The notes beneath the pieces were generated by a model, which did no database searches, was not told where the DNA came from, and saw only the letters and a list, made by a program, of their open reading frames with translations. Shown piece by piece: positions 9,495 to 18,773 of a stretch of DNA of 64,000 nucleotides. Both the position numbers and the translations under genes were made by a program. Source of the DNA: Pedobacter xixiisoli (lineage in GTDB: Bacteria > Bacteroidota > Bacteroidia > Sphingobacteriales > Sphingobacteriaceae); the NCBI RefSeq assembly GCF_900215335.1, contig NZ_OCMT01000001.1, positions 124,001-188,000 on the forward strand, in the 5' to 3' direction. The stretch's first letter is position 1, and each line of letters starts with the position of its first letter.

Positions 9495-9585
9495 CGTCAT
9501 TTCGACCGAGGCGTAGCTAGTGGAGAAATCTTTGAATATGTTTATTTGCAAGTTCAAAGATTTCTCGACTACGCTCGAAATGACG
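9495..9585. repeat. GTCATTTCGA-type inverted repeat between convergent genes
   Basis: CGTCATTTCGACCGAGGCG at the left is mirrored by ACGCTCGAAATGACG at the right. The inner arms GAGAAATCTTTGAA and TTCAAAGATTTCTC are a perfect 14-bp inverted repeat around a short loop. It fills the whole gap between the GH15 gene and otsAB, so it could end both transcripts. Confidence 0.8.
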
Positions 9586-9588
9586 GAA

Positions 9589-11766
9589 TTATTTACTTTC
9601 ATCAAGTATCGATTGCAATAATTCCCTCACTTCCAGATGGTCGTTCAAGTAAAATTTCGCTTCCGACACTTCACTTCCTACCTTAATAGTGATGCCATTA
9701 TTTGGCATTGCCTTAAAAATGTCTTCATCGGTATGGTCATCGCCCATGGCCAAAATAAAGTCATATTCCGTTTCGTGCATCCAGTTCATGGCAGCTTTTC
9801 CTTTGTTCACTTCCATGTTTCTAAACTCAATTACCTTATTCCCAGGCATAATCTGTAAGCCTTTATCTGCCGCTAAAACTCGTAAACTATTGATGATTTC
9901 GTTAGCTCTTAACTCGCCTAAACCACTCTCCGTTTTACGGTAATGCCAAACCAGTGAGAAACTTTTTTCTTCTATGAATGAACCAGGAGTTCTATCCGTA
10001 TAGGCTTCTAAAATATTCTTGATTTCGCTTTTCCATTGGTCATTTAATAAAGGTAGCGAATGCCATTCTTCGTTCTGTCTTTTCTGCCAAGCGCCGTGTT
10101 CCGCAATAATGCCGATATTTAAATGCCCAAACCATTGCTCTAAAGTTTCATGTTTTCTGCCGCTAATGATCACAAGTTTGTTGTTGCTATCTTCAGAGAA
10201 ATCACTCAATAGTTTCAAAAGTTCTTCATCTGGGCTTGCTTCATCGATATTAGATTTGAAACCTACTAAGGTACCATCGTAATCTAGAAAAATAATGCGT
10301 TTTTGTGTTGCAGCATATCTACTGATTATACCTTGACTTACCTTGTTTACGGCATGTTTGGTTTTTAAGGAATGCTGTAAAAGTTTGGCATCATCCATGC
10401 GACTTAAGAAGTTGCTTACCCATCTTTTTACATTGAATTTGCTTACCAAAGACCGCATAATCTGCATTCTTCTTTTTTGCTCTTCTAGGGGCATCAGCAT
10501 TGCTTCTACAATAGCGTTCATAATGTCTCCAATATTGTTCGGATTCACAATAATTGCATCGTTTAGCTCTTTAGAGGCACCTGCCATCTCGCTCAAAATC
10601 AGTACGCCTGTTTCGTCTCTTCTACTAGCTACATATTCCTTGCTTACCAGATTCATACCGTCTCTCATCGGCGTAACCAAACAAATATCAGCTACGCTAT
10701 ACATCGCAGAAAGCGTTTCTATAGAAAAAGAACGGTAGAAATAATTGATAGGAACCCAATCAAGCGTTCTGTATTTGGCATTAACATTACCTACCAACTG
10801 GTCAATTTTTTCCTTAAGTTCTTTGTATTGTGGCACGGTGTCTCTAGATGGTACTACAATCATAAATAAACTGATTTCGCCAATAAACTTGGGATGAAGT
10901 TGTAATAGGAGTTCAAAAGCTCTGATGCGCTCTAAAATGCCTTTGCTATAATCCAATCTATCTATCGTGAGTGCAACCCTACCACGTTTCTCGCTATTAA
11001 GATTGTCTATCTCTGCTAATACTTGTCTCTGTAGTGGCAATTTTTCAAACTTATCGTAATCAATTCCCATCGGAAAAGGCTCTACAATGATTTGCCTGTT
11101 ATCCATAGAAATGATGTTTGACGAAAAAGTAACTGGTGTAAGACGTGATGCCGTGCTTAAGAAATGTCGAACATCATCATAGGTATGAAAGCCAATCAAA
11201 TCTGCCCCTAGCATTCCTTCAATCAATTTATCTCGCCAAGGAATCAACCTGAAGATTTCGAAGGATGGAAAAGGGATATGTTGGAAAAAGCCGATGGTAG
11301 TGTTAGATAGCCTTTCTCGTAACAGCGCTGGAAGGCACAAAAGTTGGTAATCTTGAATCCATATTTTATCGCCTTCGTTAAAAGCGTTTTGAGTTGCTGT
11401 AGCAAATTTTTCATTTACGGAAACGTAGCTGTCCCAATAGGTTTGCTCGAAACGGGCATAAGTCACCAAGTAATGAAAAACTGGCCATAAAACTTCGTTC
11501 GAGAATCCCTCGTAAAATAAATTAATTTCTTCCTGTGTTAAAAAAACTGGAACCAGGTTAAGTGACGCTAATTTTTTTGCAATTTCTGGTTGGTCTTCTT
11601 TTGGAATATCAATGCCTGGCCAACCCACCCACAGCATGCTTCCACTTTTGTAAACGTCGCCTAGTCCGGTAGCTAAACCACCTTCACTTTTCTGAAGCAC
11701 GTATTTTCCATTGTTTTTACTGATTTTTACGGGTAGTCTATTCGAAATAATAATTGTTCTATTCAT
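9589..11766 (-). CDS. bifunctional trehalose-6-phosphate synthase/phosphatase (OtsA-OtsB fusion)
   Basis: A 725-residue fusion that carries out both steps of trehalose synthesis from UDP- or ADP-glucose and glucose 6-phosphate. Residues 1-470 are a GT20 synthase (IISNRLPVKI at the start, GGLATGL, IWIQDYQLLCLP, RDGMNLVSKEY). Residues 490-725 are a HAD phosphatase with nucleophile motif FLDYDGTL (Asp495, Asp497) and a late GDDHTDEDIF. The fused order synthase-phosphatase is common in Bacteroidota. It converges on the GH15 gene with only a palindromic repeat between them. Trehalose here would act as a stress protectant or storage sugar. Both catalytic halves look intact. Confidence 0.95.
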   Translation of the reverse strand: MNRTIIISNRLPVKISKNNGKYVLQKSEGGLATGLGDVYKSGSMLWVGWPGIDIPKEDQPEIAKKLASLNLVPVFLTQEEINLFYEGFSNEVLWPVFHYLVTYARFEQTYWDSYVSVNEKFATATQNAFNEGDKIWIQDYQLLCLPALLRERLSNTTIGFFQHIPFPSFEIFRLIPWRDKLIEGMLGADLIGFHTYDDVRHFLSTASRLTPVTFSSNIISMDNRQIIVEPFPMGIDYDKFEKLPLQRQVLAEIDNLNSEKRGRVALTIDRLDYSKGILERIRAFELLLQLHPKFIGEISLFMIVVPSRDTVPQYKELKEKIDQLVGNVNAKYRTLDWVPINYFYRSFSIETLSAMYSVADICLVTPMRDGMNLVSKEYVASRRDETGVLILSEMAGASKELNDAIIVNPNNIGDIMNAIVEAMLMPLEEQKRRMQIMRSLVSKFNVKRWVSNFLSRMDDAKLLQHSLKTKHAVNKVSQGIISRYAATQKRIIFLDYDGTLVGFKSNIDEASPDEELLKLLSDFSEDSNNKLVIISGRKHETLEQWFGHLNIGIIAEHGAWQKRQNEEWHSLPLLNDQWKSEIKNILEAYTDRTPGSFIEEKSFSLVWHYRKTESGLGELRANEIINSLRVLAADKGLQIMPGNKVIEFRNMEVNKGKAAMNWMHETEYDFILAMGDDHTDEDIFKAMPNNGITIKVGSEVSEAKFYLNDHLEVRELLQSILDESK

Positions 11767-11901
11767 GCTCTTATCTTAAGTATCCTATATATAAAAAGAC
11801 TTTAAACGGGTTTTTGTTTGTTGGGGCGAAATATTTTTGCCTTTATGTGATGGATATGACGAGCGAAAAATATCTAAAACGAAAGATGTTTATCTTTGCA
11901 A

Positions 11902-12705
11902 ATGCATAAATCCTTCACAGACCAACTTGGTAATGAAATCATGATCAATTATCCGCCTAGAAGGATTATTTCATTAGTGCCTTCACAAACAGAGCTGCTT
12001 TTTGATTTGGGTTTGGATGAAGAGGTGGTGGGTTTGACGAAGTTTTGCATCCATCCGATAGAAAAGTTTGCAGCGAAACAGAAAGTAGGAGGGACTAAAA
12101 AACTCAACATTGATATCATCAGAGAGTTGAAACCCGATTTAATTATTGGCAATAAAGAAGAAAATAGCAAAGCTGATATTGAGTTGCTGCAACAAGAATT
12201 TCCAGTTTGGATGAGCGATATTTACAATTTGGAAGATGCCATACAGACCATTTCTGATATAGGTAATTTGGTGGATAGACAACCCGAAGCTACTTATTTA
12301 AATCATTTAATTAATGCGGGTTTTAGAGATTTGCAAACTTTAGCACTGGAAAAAAACATTGATAAAACCGTAGCTTATGTGATTTGGAAAGATCCCTATA
12401 TGTTGGCAGGGCGAGATACCTTTATTAATGACATACTTCAGAAAATTGGCCTAAGGAATATTATTAATGGAAGTAGATATCCAGAAATTGAGTTACCGCA
12501 ACTGCAAACTAAAAACTGTGAATTGGTCTTCCTCTCTTCAGAACCTTACCCTTTTAAAGAGAAGCACCTAAAAGAAATTCGATTAGCCCTGCCAAAAACA
12601 AAAGTAATGTTGGTAGATGGGGAAATGTTTTCGTGGTATGGTAGCCGTTTAGTAAAAGCGGTACAATACTTTTTTGAGTTTCAAAATCAACTACTTGAAA
12701 AATAA
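11902..12705 (+). CDS. BtuF-like helical-backbone metal/cobalamin-binding protein without signal peptide
   Basis: A 267-residue protein of the helical-backbone substrate-binding family (BtuF/FhuD type), which normally delivers B12, heme or siderophores to an ABC importer. It shows RRIISLVPSQTELLFDLGL, then KVGGTKKLNIDIIRELKPDLIIGN, and the long central helix typical of the fold. ATG 11902 and the alternative TTG 11896 both give a protein with no signal peptide or lipobox, which is odd for a periplasmic binding protein. There are no ABC permease or ATPase genes beside it. It could be a cytosolic corrinoid or metal-binding protein, or use an unrecognised route. The fold assignment is firm, the ligand is not. 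Confidence 0.8.
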   Translation: MHKSFTDQLGNEIMINYPPRRIISLVPSQTELLFDLGLDEEVVGLTKFCIHPIEKFAAKQKVGGTKKLNIDIIRELKPDLIIGNKEENSKADIELLQQEFPVWMSDIYNLEDAIQTISDIGNLVDRQPEATYLNHLINAGFRDLQTLALEKNIDKTVAYVIWKDPYMLAGRDTFINDILQKIGLRNIINGSRYPEIELPQLQTKNCELVFLSSEPYPFKEKHLKEIRLALPKTKVMLVDGEMFSWYGSRLVKAVQYFFEFQNQLLEK

Positions 12706-12768
12706 ATCGTTGCTTTTATTTTTAAAATAATTTAAAAATTATAATTTAGTTTTTAAATTTTTAAAATT

Positions 12769-13641
12769 ATGCGTCATTTTATATTTTGTTTCGCCATTTT
12801 TGGCATGAGTACTTTGGTAGCTTGTGGAGTTAAAAAAAATCAATCATTAAATAATAGCCAAGACGTAGTTATTGCTAATGAAGTATTGCCAGTTGCCCAA
12901 AAGCCATGTTTCGAAGGAGCTTATTATCGTAAACTGGTTTCTAGCCATGATTATTGGAGAGGTATTGAAGGTACTGTAATTTTGCCTACCATCATTTTTG
13001 ATGAAGATAGAAAGCATGCCAAAAAGCCTGGTCAATATTTAGATAATCCATCTATTTATTTGGGCGGTAGCATGGGAAACCAAGAAACAGATATCGGTTT
13101 AACTTGGGAAGTGATCAAAGAAGATAATGGACAAGTTTCTAAGATAAGGAAGGCTTTTAGACCGTTTTTACGTCGAACGGAACATGACAGTGGACAAAAG
13201 TCTATTTTTGAAAATGCGCCAGCTCAAAAGCAATATTATTGGTATCCAGGGGAGGAAGTAAAAATGTCTTTGCTATTAGTGTCTGATAAAAAAGTCCGTT
13301 TTGTGGTGGAAGGTGCAGGTAAAAAATTTGAGAGAGACTTTGATTGCGATGGCTACCTGTTGAGTGCAGTTGGAGAATTTAAAAGGGTAAATGCAATAGA
13401 TCAAGTGGCTAACGAAGGCAAGCCGGTACAGGCTACTAAAACAAAAGTGCAGAATGCAGAATGGAAACAGACCAATCTGTTTAGATTACTTAATAATGAG
13501 GTTGTAGCCGTTCCATTTAAGAAAACCAGATATACCGAAATGATGTGCCCAGCGGCAAATAATTTCAAAGTAAAGGCGAGTTATAGTCAGGTTGCAAAAG
13601 GAGCAGAGGTTTTATCTATCAGTGGTGTGCCATTTCAATAA
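12769..13641 (+). CDS. hypothetical lipoprotein
   Basis: I do not recognise this 290-residue protein. Its first 19 residues, MRHFIFCFAIFGMSTLVAC, form a lipoprotein signal with the lipobox LVAC and lipidated Cys19, followed by a polar linker (GVKKNQSLNNSQD). The mature part is a probable beta-rich domain with many aromatics (YYRKLVSSHDYWRGIEGTV, YYWYPGEEVKM). It follows the BtuF-like gene by 63 bp on the same strand but nothing ties the two functionally. It stands before the tRNA-Leu gene. No function can be given; an envelope location is the only inference. Confidence 0.75.
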   Translation: MRHFIFCFAIFGMSTLVACGVKKNQSLNNSQDVVIANEVLPVAQKPCFEGAYYRKLVSSHDYWRGIEGTVILPTIIFDEDRKHAKKPGQYLDNPSIYLGGSMGNQETDIGLTWEVIKEDNGQVSKIRKAFRPFLRRTEHDSGQKSIFENAPAQKQYYWYPGEEVKMSLLLVSDKKVRFVVEGAGKKFERDFDCDGYLLSAVGEFKRVNAIDQVANEGKPVQATKTKVQNAEWKQTNLFRLLNNEVVAVPFKKTRYTEMMCPAANNFKVKASYSQVAKGAEVLSISGVPFQ

Positions 13642-13711
13642 AAATTATTTCTGCTGAATATGAATGTGTTATGTTTTTTGGTGAAATAAAATGAAAATTT
13701 TTCCTCAAATG

Positions 13712-13743
13712 TTGCGAAATAGTCAATGTAATTTCTATCTTTG
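13712..13743 (+). promoter_or_regulatory. promoter of tRNA-Leu(UAG)
   Basis: TATCTTTG at 13736 matches TAnnTTTG exactly and lies 22 bp before the tRNA. A TTG at 13712 sits 21 bp upstream of it, slightly more than the usual 19. Confidence 0.55.
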
Positions 13744-13765
13744 CAGTCCTAAATACATCCTAACT

Positions 13766-13847
13766 GCGGAAGTGGCGTAATTGGTAGCCGCACCAGACTT
13801 AGGATCTGGCGCTTCACGGCGTGGGGGTTCGAGTCCCTTCTTCCGCA
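13766..13847 (+). tRNA. tRNA-Leu(UAG)
   Basis: An 82-nt cloverleaf. The acceptor stem GCGGAAG pairs with CTTCCGC, followed by discriminator A. The anticodon arm is CCAGA-CTTAGGA-TCTGG, giving anticodon TAG, which reads CUA and other CUN leucine codons. A long class-II variable arm (CGCTTCACGGCG) and a T arm with TTCGAGT confirm leucine. CCA is not encoded. A terminator follows, so it is a single-gene transcript. Confidence 0.95.
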
Positions 13848-13860
13848 CTAAAGATAAAGG

Positions 13861-13893
13861 CCGTTCCGATGCAAATCGGAACGGTTTTATTTT
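13861..13893 (+). terminator. intrinsic terminator after tRNA-Leu(UAG)
   Basis: A perfect 10-bp stem CCGTTCCGAT / ATCGGAACGG with loop GCAA is followed by TTTTATTTT, 13 bp after the tRNA. Confidence 0.9.
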
Positions 13894-13987
13894 AAAAAGA
13901 CATTGATAAAGAATTAAACATGAATCGATGTGTGCGTTTGGACTTGCCTTTTTGTCTCAAATCTCATATCTCAATACTCATATCTGA

Positions 13988-15334
13988 ATGAATATTACAC
14001 AGGAAAAAATTGACGATTTAAATGCTTTAGTAAAAATTACTTTAGCCCCTGAAGATTACACTCCAAACGTAGAAAAAGCTATTAAGGAGCAGGCTAAAAA
14101 AGCTAATTTACCAGGTTTTCGTAAGGGAATGGTGCCAGTTGCACATATCAAAAGAATGTACGGTAAAAGCATTTTGGTAGAAGAAATCAATAACATGTTG
14201 AATGATAACATCTCAAAATACCTTACTGAAAGCAAGGTTGAGATTTTAGGTCAACCATTACCTGTGCAAGAAGAAGAAGGTGAGTATAACTGGGATTCGA
14301 AAGATACTTTTAACTTTTCTTACGAATTAGGTTTAGCTCCAGCGGTTGACATCGAAGTTTCCTCTAAGGATAAATTTACATACTATAACGTTAAAGCAGA
14401 CGAAGAAACTTTAAACGAGCGTGTAAAAAATATCCGTAAGAGCTACGGTAAAATGACAAATCCTGAAGTTTCTGCTGAAGGTGATGTACTTTATGCTGAG
14501 TTGAAACAATTAGCTAACGACGGTACTGAATTTGAAGATGGTATTGTAGCTACTGGTTCTATCCGTTTAGATTTAGTGACTGACAAGAAAATCTTGAAAA
14601 CCTTAGTTGGTGTTAAGAAAGATGATACTTTTGAGCTTGATGTAAATAAGGCTTTCGGTGGTGATGCTGCTGCAATAGCTAAATTGTTAAACATCAGCGA
14701 AGAAGATGCCGCAGAATTGAAATCTAAGTTTTCTGTATCGGTTAAAAATGTAAACCGTTTGGAAGAAGCTGATTTGAACCAAGAGTTCTTCGATAAAATC
14801 TTTGGTGCTGATGCAGTTAAAGATGAAACTGGTTTCACTGCTAAAATCACTGAAGAAATTGAGTCCATGTTTAAGCAAGATGCTGACCGTAAATTGCAAA
14901 ACGATATTTATGCTCAATTAACCGAGCAAACAAAAATGCAATTGCCAGATGAGTTCTTACGTAAATGGTTAAAAGCTACTAACGAGAAATTAACTGACGA
15001 AGAGTTAGCTCAAGGTTATGATGATTTCGCTAAAAACTTAAAATGGACTTTAATCGAGAACAAAATTATTAAAGACAACGATATCAAAATTGAATATACT
15101 GACGTTTTTGAAGCTGCAAAACAACGTTTAGATGCGCAATTCAGAATGTATAGCCCAACACCACTTCCAGAAGAACAATTAGCTCAATATGCTGCTAACT
15201 TCTTACAAGAGAAAGAAAATGCCAATCGTATTTTCGAAGAGGTTAAAGCTTTGAAAGTTTTCGATTACATTAAATCGGTAGCTACTTTAAACGAAAAAGA
15301 AATTGCTTATAACAAATTCACTGAATTGAAGTAA
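13988..15334 (+). CDS. tig: trigger factor, ribosome-associated chaperone
   Basis: A 448-residue trigger factor. It binds at the ribosomal exit tunnel and shields nascent chains. The N-terminal ribosome-binding domain carries PGFRKGMVPVAHIKRMYG, the Bacteroidota form of the GFRxGxxP signature (residues about 39-56). A central FKBP-like domain (about 150-245) is divergent, as usual in this phylum, and a helical C-terminal chaperone domain follows. It lies just upstream of clpP and clpX, the conserved tig-clpP-clpX order, but a strong terminator at 15374 and a 331-bp gap suggest separate transcription here. Length is normal. Confidence 0.94.
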   Translation: MNITQEKIDDLNALVKITLAPEDYTPNVEKAIKEQAKKANLPGFRKGMVPVAHIKRMYGKSILVEEINNMLNDNISKYLTESKVEILGQPLPVQEEEGEYNWDSKDTFNFSYELGLAPAVDIEVSSKDKFTYYNVKADEETLNERVKNIRKSYGKMTNPEVSAEGDVLYAELKQLANDGTEFEDGIVATGSIRLDLVTDKKILKTLVGVKKDDTFELDVNKAFGGDAAAIAKLLNISEEDAAELKSKFSVSVKNVNRLEEADLNQEFFDKIFGADAVKDETGFTAKITEEIESMFKQDADRKLQNDIYAQLTEQTKMQLPDEFLRKWLKATNEKLTDEELAQGYDDFAKNLKWTLIENKIIKDNDIKIEYTDVFEAAKQRLDAQFRMYSPTPLPEEQLAQYAANFLQEKENANRIFEEVKALKVFDYIKSVATLNEKEIAYNKFTELK

Positions 15335-15373
15335 TAGCAACAATATACTGACCGTTTGTCAGTAAATAAAGTT

Positions 15374-15408
15374 AGCAAGAGTTCCGACATAAAATCGGGA
15401 CTCTTGTT
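15374..15408 (+). terminator. stem-loop terminator after tig
   Basis: AGCAAGAGTTCCGA pairs with TCGGGACTCTTGTT over 14 bp with two G-U pairs and a 7-nt loop. The tail is A/T-rich rather than a clean U-run. Confidence 0.65.
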
Positions 15409-15665
15409 ATATAAAAGCCTTTGGTTTTTGTATTGGTTTATTTTTAAGACGATTGATTGCGTTTTTTGAAAGTATAAATGAGAGGTATTTAAAACTCATT
15501 AATGGAATAAGATATTTCTTATTGTCGGATAATCTGCTATTTTAGCGGAGTGTACAGATTGGCACGAAAATTAACCAACCTAAAGAAATATTATAAATAT
15601 GATAATTTCGTTTTGGTACTAACGCTTTCCAACGTTTAACCCTAACGCTTAACACTAATCCCGTT
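15409..15665. other. tig-clpP spacer, no gene seen
   Basis: AT-rich, with stops in all frames. The last 60 bp before clpP contain near-repeats of CTAACGCTT (CTAACGCTTTCC, CCTAACGCTTAACACTAA), the kind of degenerate repetition seen in other spacers of this window. A clpP promoter must be here or close by but I cannot place it with confidence. Confidence 0.4.
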
Positions 15666-16352
15666 ATGAAAATAGATAAAGAAGAATTTAGAAAATATGC
15701 CGTTAAACACCATCGCATTAACGGATTAAACGTAGATAGATTTATTGGTGCTACTAATAATTCGCCAAAATCGATGACGCCTTACATCATTGAGGAGCGC
15801 CAGTTGAACGTTGCACAAATGGATGTATTCTCTCGTTTAATGATGGATCGTATCATTTTCTTAGGTGATGCAGTTTATGACCAAAATGCAAATATCATCC
15901 AAGCGCAGCTATTGTTCTTGCAATCTGTAGATGCTGATAGAGATATTCAAATCTACATCAACTCACCAGGCGGTTCTGTTTATGCAGGTTTAGGTATTTA
16001 CGATACGATGCAGTACATCACACCAGATGTGGCAACAATCTGTACGGGTATGGCAGCATCAATGGGTGCGGTTTTATTGGTAGCTGGTGCTAAAGGCAAA
16101 CGTGCAGCATTAAAGCACTCTAGAGTAATGATTCACCAACCATCTGGCGGTGCACAGGGTGTGGCTTCAGACATGGAAATCAATTTGAGAGAGATGCTTA
16201 AATTGAAAAAAGAGTTATATGACATCATTTCATTACACTCTGGACAGTCTTACGAGTGGGTAGAAAAAGCATCTGATAGAGATTATTGGATGACTTCTTC
16301 TGAAGCTAAAGAGTTTGGAATGATTGATGAAGTATTAGGTGGAACAAAATAA
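15666..16352 (+). CDS. clpP: ATP-dependent Clp protease proteolytic subunit
   Basis: A 228-residue ClpP serine protease that forms the tetradecameric degradation chamber served by ClpX. The catalytic Ser132 lies in TGMAASMGAVLL, His157 in RVMIHQPSGG and the likely Asp206 in SDRDYWM. It has an N-terminal extension of about 40 residues compared with E. coli ClpP, probably processed or disordered, as in other Bacteroidota. It is followed after 84 bp by clpX on the same strand. The two products act as one complex in the cytosol. Confidence 0.96.
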   Translation: MKIDKEEFRKYAVKHHRINGLNVDRFIGATNNSPKSMTPYIIEERQLNVAQMDVFSRLMMDRIIFLGDAVYDQNANIIQAQLLFLQSVDADRDIQIYINSPGGSVYAGLGIYDTMQYITPDVATICTGMAASMGAVLLVAGAKGKRAALKHSRVMIHQPSGGAQGVASDMEINLREMLKLKKELYDIISLHSGQSYEWVEKASDRDYWMTSSEAKEFGMIDEVLGGTK

Positions 16353-16361
16353 ATTAGTTAA

Positions 16362-16430
16362 AAGTTGGGAGTTATGGGTTAAAAGTCTAGGCTAGTAAAC
16401 TCATCACTCACAACTGATAACTCATAACTT
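16362..16430. repeat. imperfect inverted repeat of AACTCATAACT type in clpP-clpX spacer
   Basis: GAGTTATGGGTTAAAAG near 16370 is mirrored by ACTCATAACTTAA near 16421, one mismatch in 11 bp. Variants of the same words (ACTCATAACT, GAGTTACGAG, GAGTTATGAG) recur in spacers at 22620-22690 and 32310-32420. They may be a dispersed degenerate repeat family or RNA hairpins between cistrons. Confidence 0.5.
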
Positions 16431-16436
16431 AAAAAA

Positions 16437-17675
16437 ATGGCTAGACAAAGTAAAGATTCACATTGCTCGTTTTGCGGCACTCCAAAAAGCGAAACCTTAA
16501 TGTTAATTGAGGGTTTGGATGCTTACATCTGCGATAAATGTGTTAATCAAGCCAATGTTTTACTGGCGCAAGAGCTAGGAAATAAAAAAGGTAAAGCGTT
16601 TGACGATTCGTTTAAACTCTTAAAACCTGCTGAGATCAAAGAACATTTGGATCAATATGTAATTGGTCAGTATGATGCGAAAAAAGTACTTTCTGTAGCA
16701 GTTTATAATCATTACAAACGCTTAAGTCAAAAGATTGATAAGGATGAAGTAGAGATTGAAAAATCTAACATCATGTTAGTTGGCGAAACTGGAACTGGAA
16801 AAACGCTTTTGGCTAAAACCATTGCTAAAATCTTACATGTTCCATTTTGTATCGTTGATGCTACTGTTTTAACCGAAGCTGGTTACGTAGGGGAAGATGT
16901 AGAAAGTATCTTAACTCGATTATTGCAAGCTGCGGATTATGATGTTGCTTCTGCAGAACGTGGTATCGTTTATATTGATGAGGTAGATAAAGTTGCTCGT
17001 AAAAGCGATAATCCGTCGATAACGAGAGATGTAAGTGGCGAAGGTGTGCAGCAGGCATTATTGAAAATTTTGGAAGGAACAATTGTTAACGTGCCGCCAC
17101 AAGGAGGTAGAAAACATCCAGACCAAAAGATGATCGCAGTAAACACCAACAATATTTTATTCATCTGTGGTGGTGCTTTTGATGGTATCGAAAGAAAGAT
17201 TGCAAATCGTTTACGTACGCAAGCGGTAGGTTATAAAGTGAAGAAGGACGATGTTGATATCGACTTTAAGAACTTGTACAAATACATTACTCCGCAAGAT
17301 TTAAAATCTTTCGGTTTAATTCCTGAATTGATTGGACGTATCCCTGTTTTATCGCACTTAGAGCCATTAGACAAAGAGGCGTTGCGCAATATCTTAACCG
17401 AACCTAAAAACTCGTTGACCAAACAATATGTAAAGCTTTTCAATTACGAAAACGTGGCACTTAAGTTTGATGACGAAGTTTTAGAATTCATTGTAGATAA
17501 GGCAATGGAATATAAGTTGGGAGCAAGGGGATTAAGGTCAATTTGCGAATCGATTATGCTAGATGCGATGTATGAGACGCCATCAGAAGCTGAGGTGAAA
17601 GAGTTGGAAATAACACTAGAGTACGCTAAAGAGAAATTTGAGAAATCTGATTTCAAGAAATTAAAAGCTGCTTAA
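16437..17675 (+). CDS. clpX: Clp protease ATP-binding subunit ClpX
   Basis: A 412-residue AAA+ unfoldase that recognises tagged substrates and feeds them to ClpP. An N-terminal C4 zinc-binding domain ([15 protein letters not shown]) is followed by the AAA+ module with Walker A GETGTGKT, Walker [10 protein letters not shown] and a sensor-2 region ending in [12 protein letters not shown]. The pore loop is in the usual place ([11 protein letters not shown]). It lies 84 bp after clpP and is closed by a strong intrinsic terminator at 17683. All key residues look intact. Confidence 0.97.
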   Translation: MARQSKDSHCSFCGTPKSETLMLIEGLDAYICDKCVNQANVLLAQELGNKKGKAFDDSFKLLKPAEIKEHLDQYVIGQYDAKKVLSVAVYNHYKRLSQKIDKDEVEIEKSNIMLVGETGTGKTLLAKTIAKILHVPFCIVDATVLTEAGYVGEDVESILTRLLQAADYDVASAERGIVYIDEVDKVARKSDNPSITRDVSGEGVQQALLKILEGTIVNVPPQGGRKHPDQKMIAVNTNNILFICGGAFDGIERKIANRLRTQAVGYKVKKDDVDIDFKNLYKYITPQDLKSFGLIPELIGRIPVLSHLEPLDKEALRNILTEPKNSLTKQYVKLFNYENVALKFDDEVLEFIVDKAMEYKLGARGLRSICESIMLDAMYETPSEAEVKELEITLEYAKEKFEKSDFKKLKAA

Positions 17676-17682
17676 AATATAA

Positions 17683-17709
17683 AATCCCGACTTGTTCGGG
17701 ATTTTTTTT
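17683..17709 (+). terminator. intrinsic terminator after clpX
   Basis: AATCCCGA pairs with TCGGGATT around a CTTGT loop, followed by eight T. Confidence 0.93.
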
Positions 17710-17815
17710 AACCTATTGGTTCATGGTTAATAGACCGATAATCCACAGACTATTATCTATCAACTATGATCTAATATCAACAAAAATTAATAAATTTAAA
17801 GAAAGGAGAAAACCT

Positions 17816-18688
17816 ATGAACGAAGAAAAAGACGTAAAGAAAGACGAAGAAGTAGTAAAAGTTGTAAAAAAGGCTAAGAAAGCTAAGGAAGTTGAAACGC
17901 CAGTAAGAAAAGGTTTAAAGTCTAAAGATGACATCGTAAAAAACTGGTTGCCTCGTTACACAGGTCGGCCACTAGAAGAATTTGGTCAATACATTCTGTT
18001 AACCAATTTTAGCAAATACGTGTCTTTGTTTTCTGAGTGGAATGACAATGCACCTATTTATGGTTTAGATAAACCAATGCAAAGCGTAACTGCTAATGGT
18101 ATTACTATCATCAATTTTGGTATGGGTAGTCCACTTGCAGCAACGATGATGGATTTGTTGACAGCAATTCAACCTAAAGCAGTATTGTTTTTGGGTAAAT
18201 GTGGTGGTTTAAAGAAGAAAAACCAAATTGGGGACCTCATCCTTCCAATTGCTGCAATTAGAGGAGAAGGAACTTCTAATGATTATTTACCAGCTGAAGT
18301 GCCAGCCTTGCCGGCCTTCGCATTGCAGAAAGCAATTTCTACTACAATCAGAGACCACTCTAGAGATTACTGGACTGGAACTTGTTATACTACCAACCGC
18401 AGGGTTTGGGAACACGACAAAGATTTTAAGAAGTATTTGAAAAGTATCCGTGCAATGGCTGTAGATATGGAAACTGCAACTGTTTTTACAACAGGCTTTG
18501 CTAACGGAATTCCTACAGGAGCTTTGTTGCTAGTTTCAGATCAACCAATGATTCCTGAAGGTGTTAAAACATCTGAAAGCGATAGTTCGGTAACAGCTAA
18601 CTATGTAGAAACTCACCTAAGAATCGGAATCGATTCGTTAAAACAGCTGATTAATGGAGGTCAAACAGTTAAACACCTTCAGTTTTAA
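17816..18688 (+). CDS. amn: AMP nucleosidase
   Basis: A 290-residue nucleoside phosphorylase-superfamily enzyme that cleaves AMP to adenine and ribose 5-phosphate. The match to the short Bacteroidota AMP nucleosidase type is strong: LPRYTGRPLEEFGQYILLT, LFLGKCGGLKKKNQIGDLI, AIRGEGTSNDYLP, MAVDMETATVF and LLVSDQPMIPEGVKT. The open frame begins at 17723, but ATG 17816 follows a good purine-rich site (GAAAGGAGAAAACCT) and is the likelier start. The first 38 residues are a Lys/Glu-rich low-complexity extension before the conserved core. It lacks the N-terminal domain of the longer E. coli Amn. It is a single gene. Confidence 0.93.
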   Translation: MNEEKDVKKDEEVVKVVKKAKKAKEVETPVRKGLKSKDDIVKNWLPRYTGRPLEEFGQYILLTNFSKYVSLFSEWNDNAPIYGLDKPMQSVTANGITIINFGMGSPLAATMMDLLTAIQPKAVLFLGKCGGLKKKNQIGDLILPIAAIRGEGTSNDYLPAEVPALPAFALQKAISTTIRDHSRDYWTGTCYTTNRRVWEHDKDFKKYLKSIRAMAVDMETATVFTTGFANGIPTGALLLVSDQPMIPEGVKTSESDSSVTANYVETHLRIGIDSLKQLINGGQTVKHLQF

Positions 18689-18708
18689 CATTTAAAATTT
18701 GACGAGCG

Positions 18709-18767
18709 TGTCATACTGAGCCTGTTGAAGTATCTTTTGCAGATTCTACACTGTGTTCAGAATGACA
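18709..18767. repeat. TGTCATACTGA-type inverted repeat between convergent genes
   Basis: TGTCATACTGAGC at the left end and GTTCAGAATGACA at the right end pair with two mismatches. The element lies between the convergent amn and sixA genes and resembles the GTCATTCTGA repeats common in Bacteroidota spacers. Confidence 0.65.
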
Positions 18768-18773
18768 ACCCTG

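Noticed and set aside
15541..15600. TTGGCACG before clpP as a sigma-54 promoter
   Set aside because: The -12 GC element is absent at the required distance.
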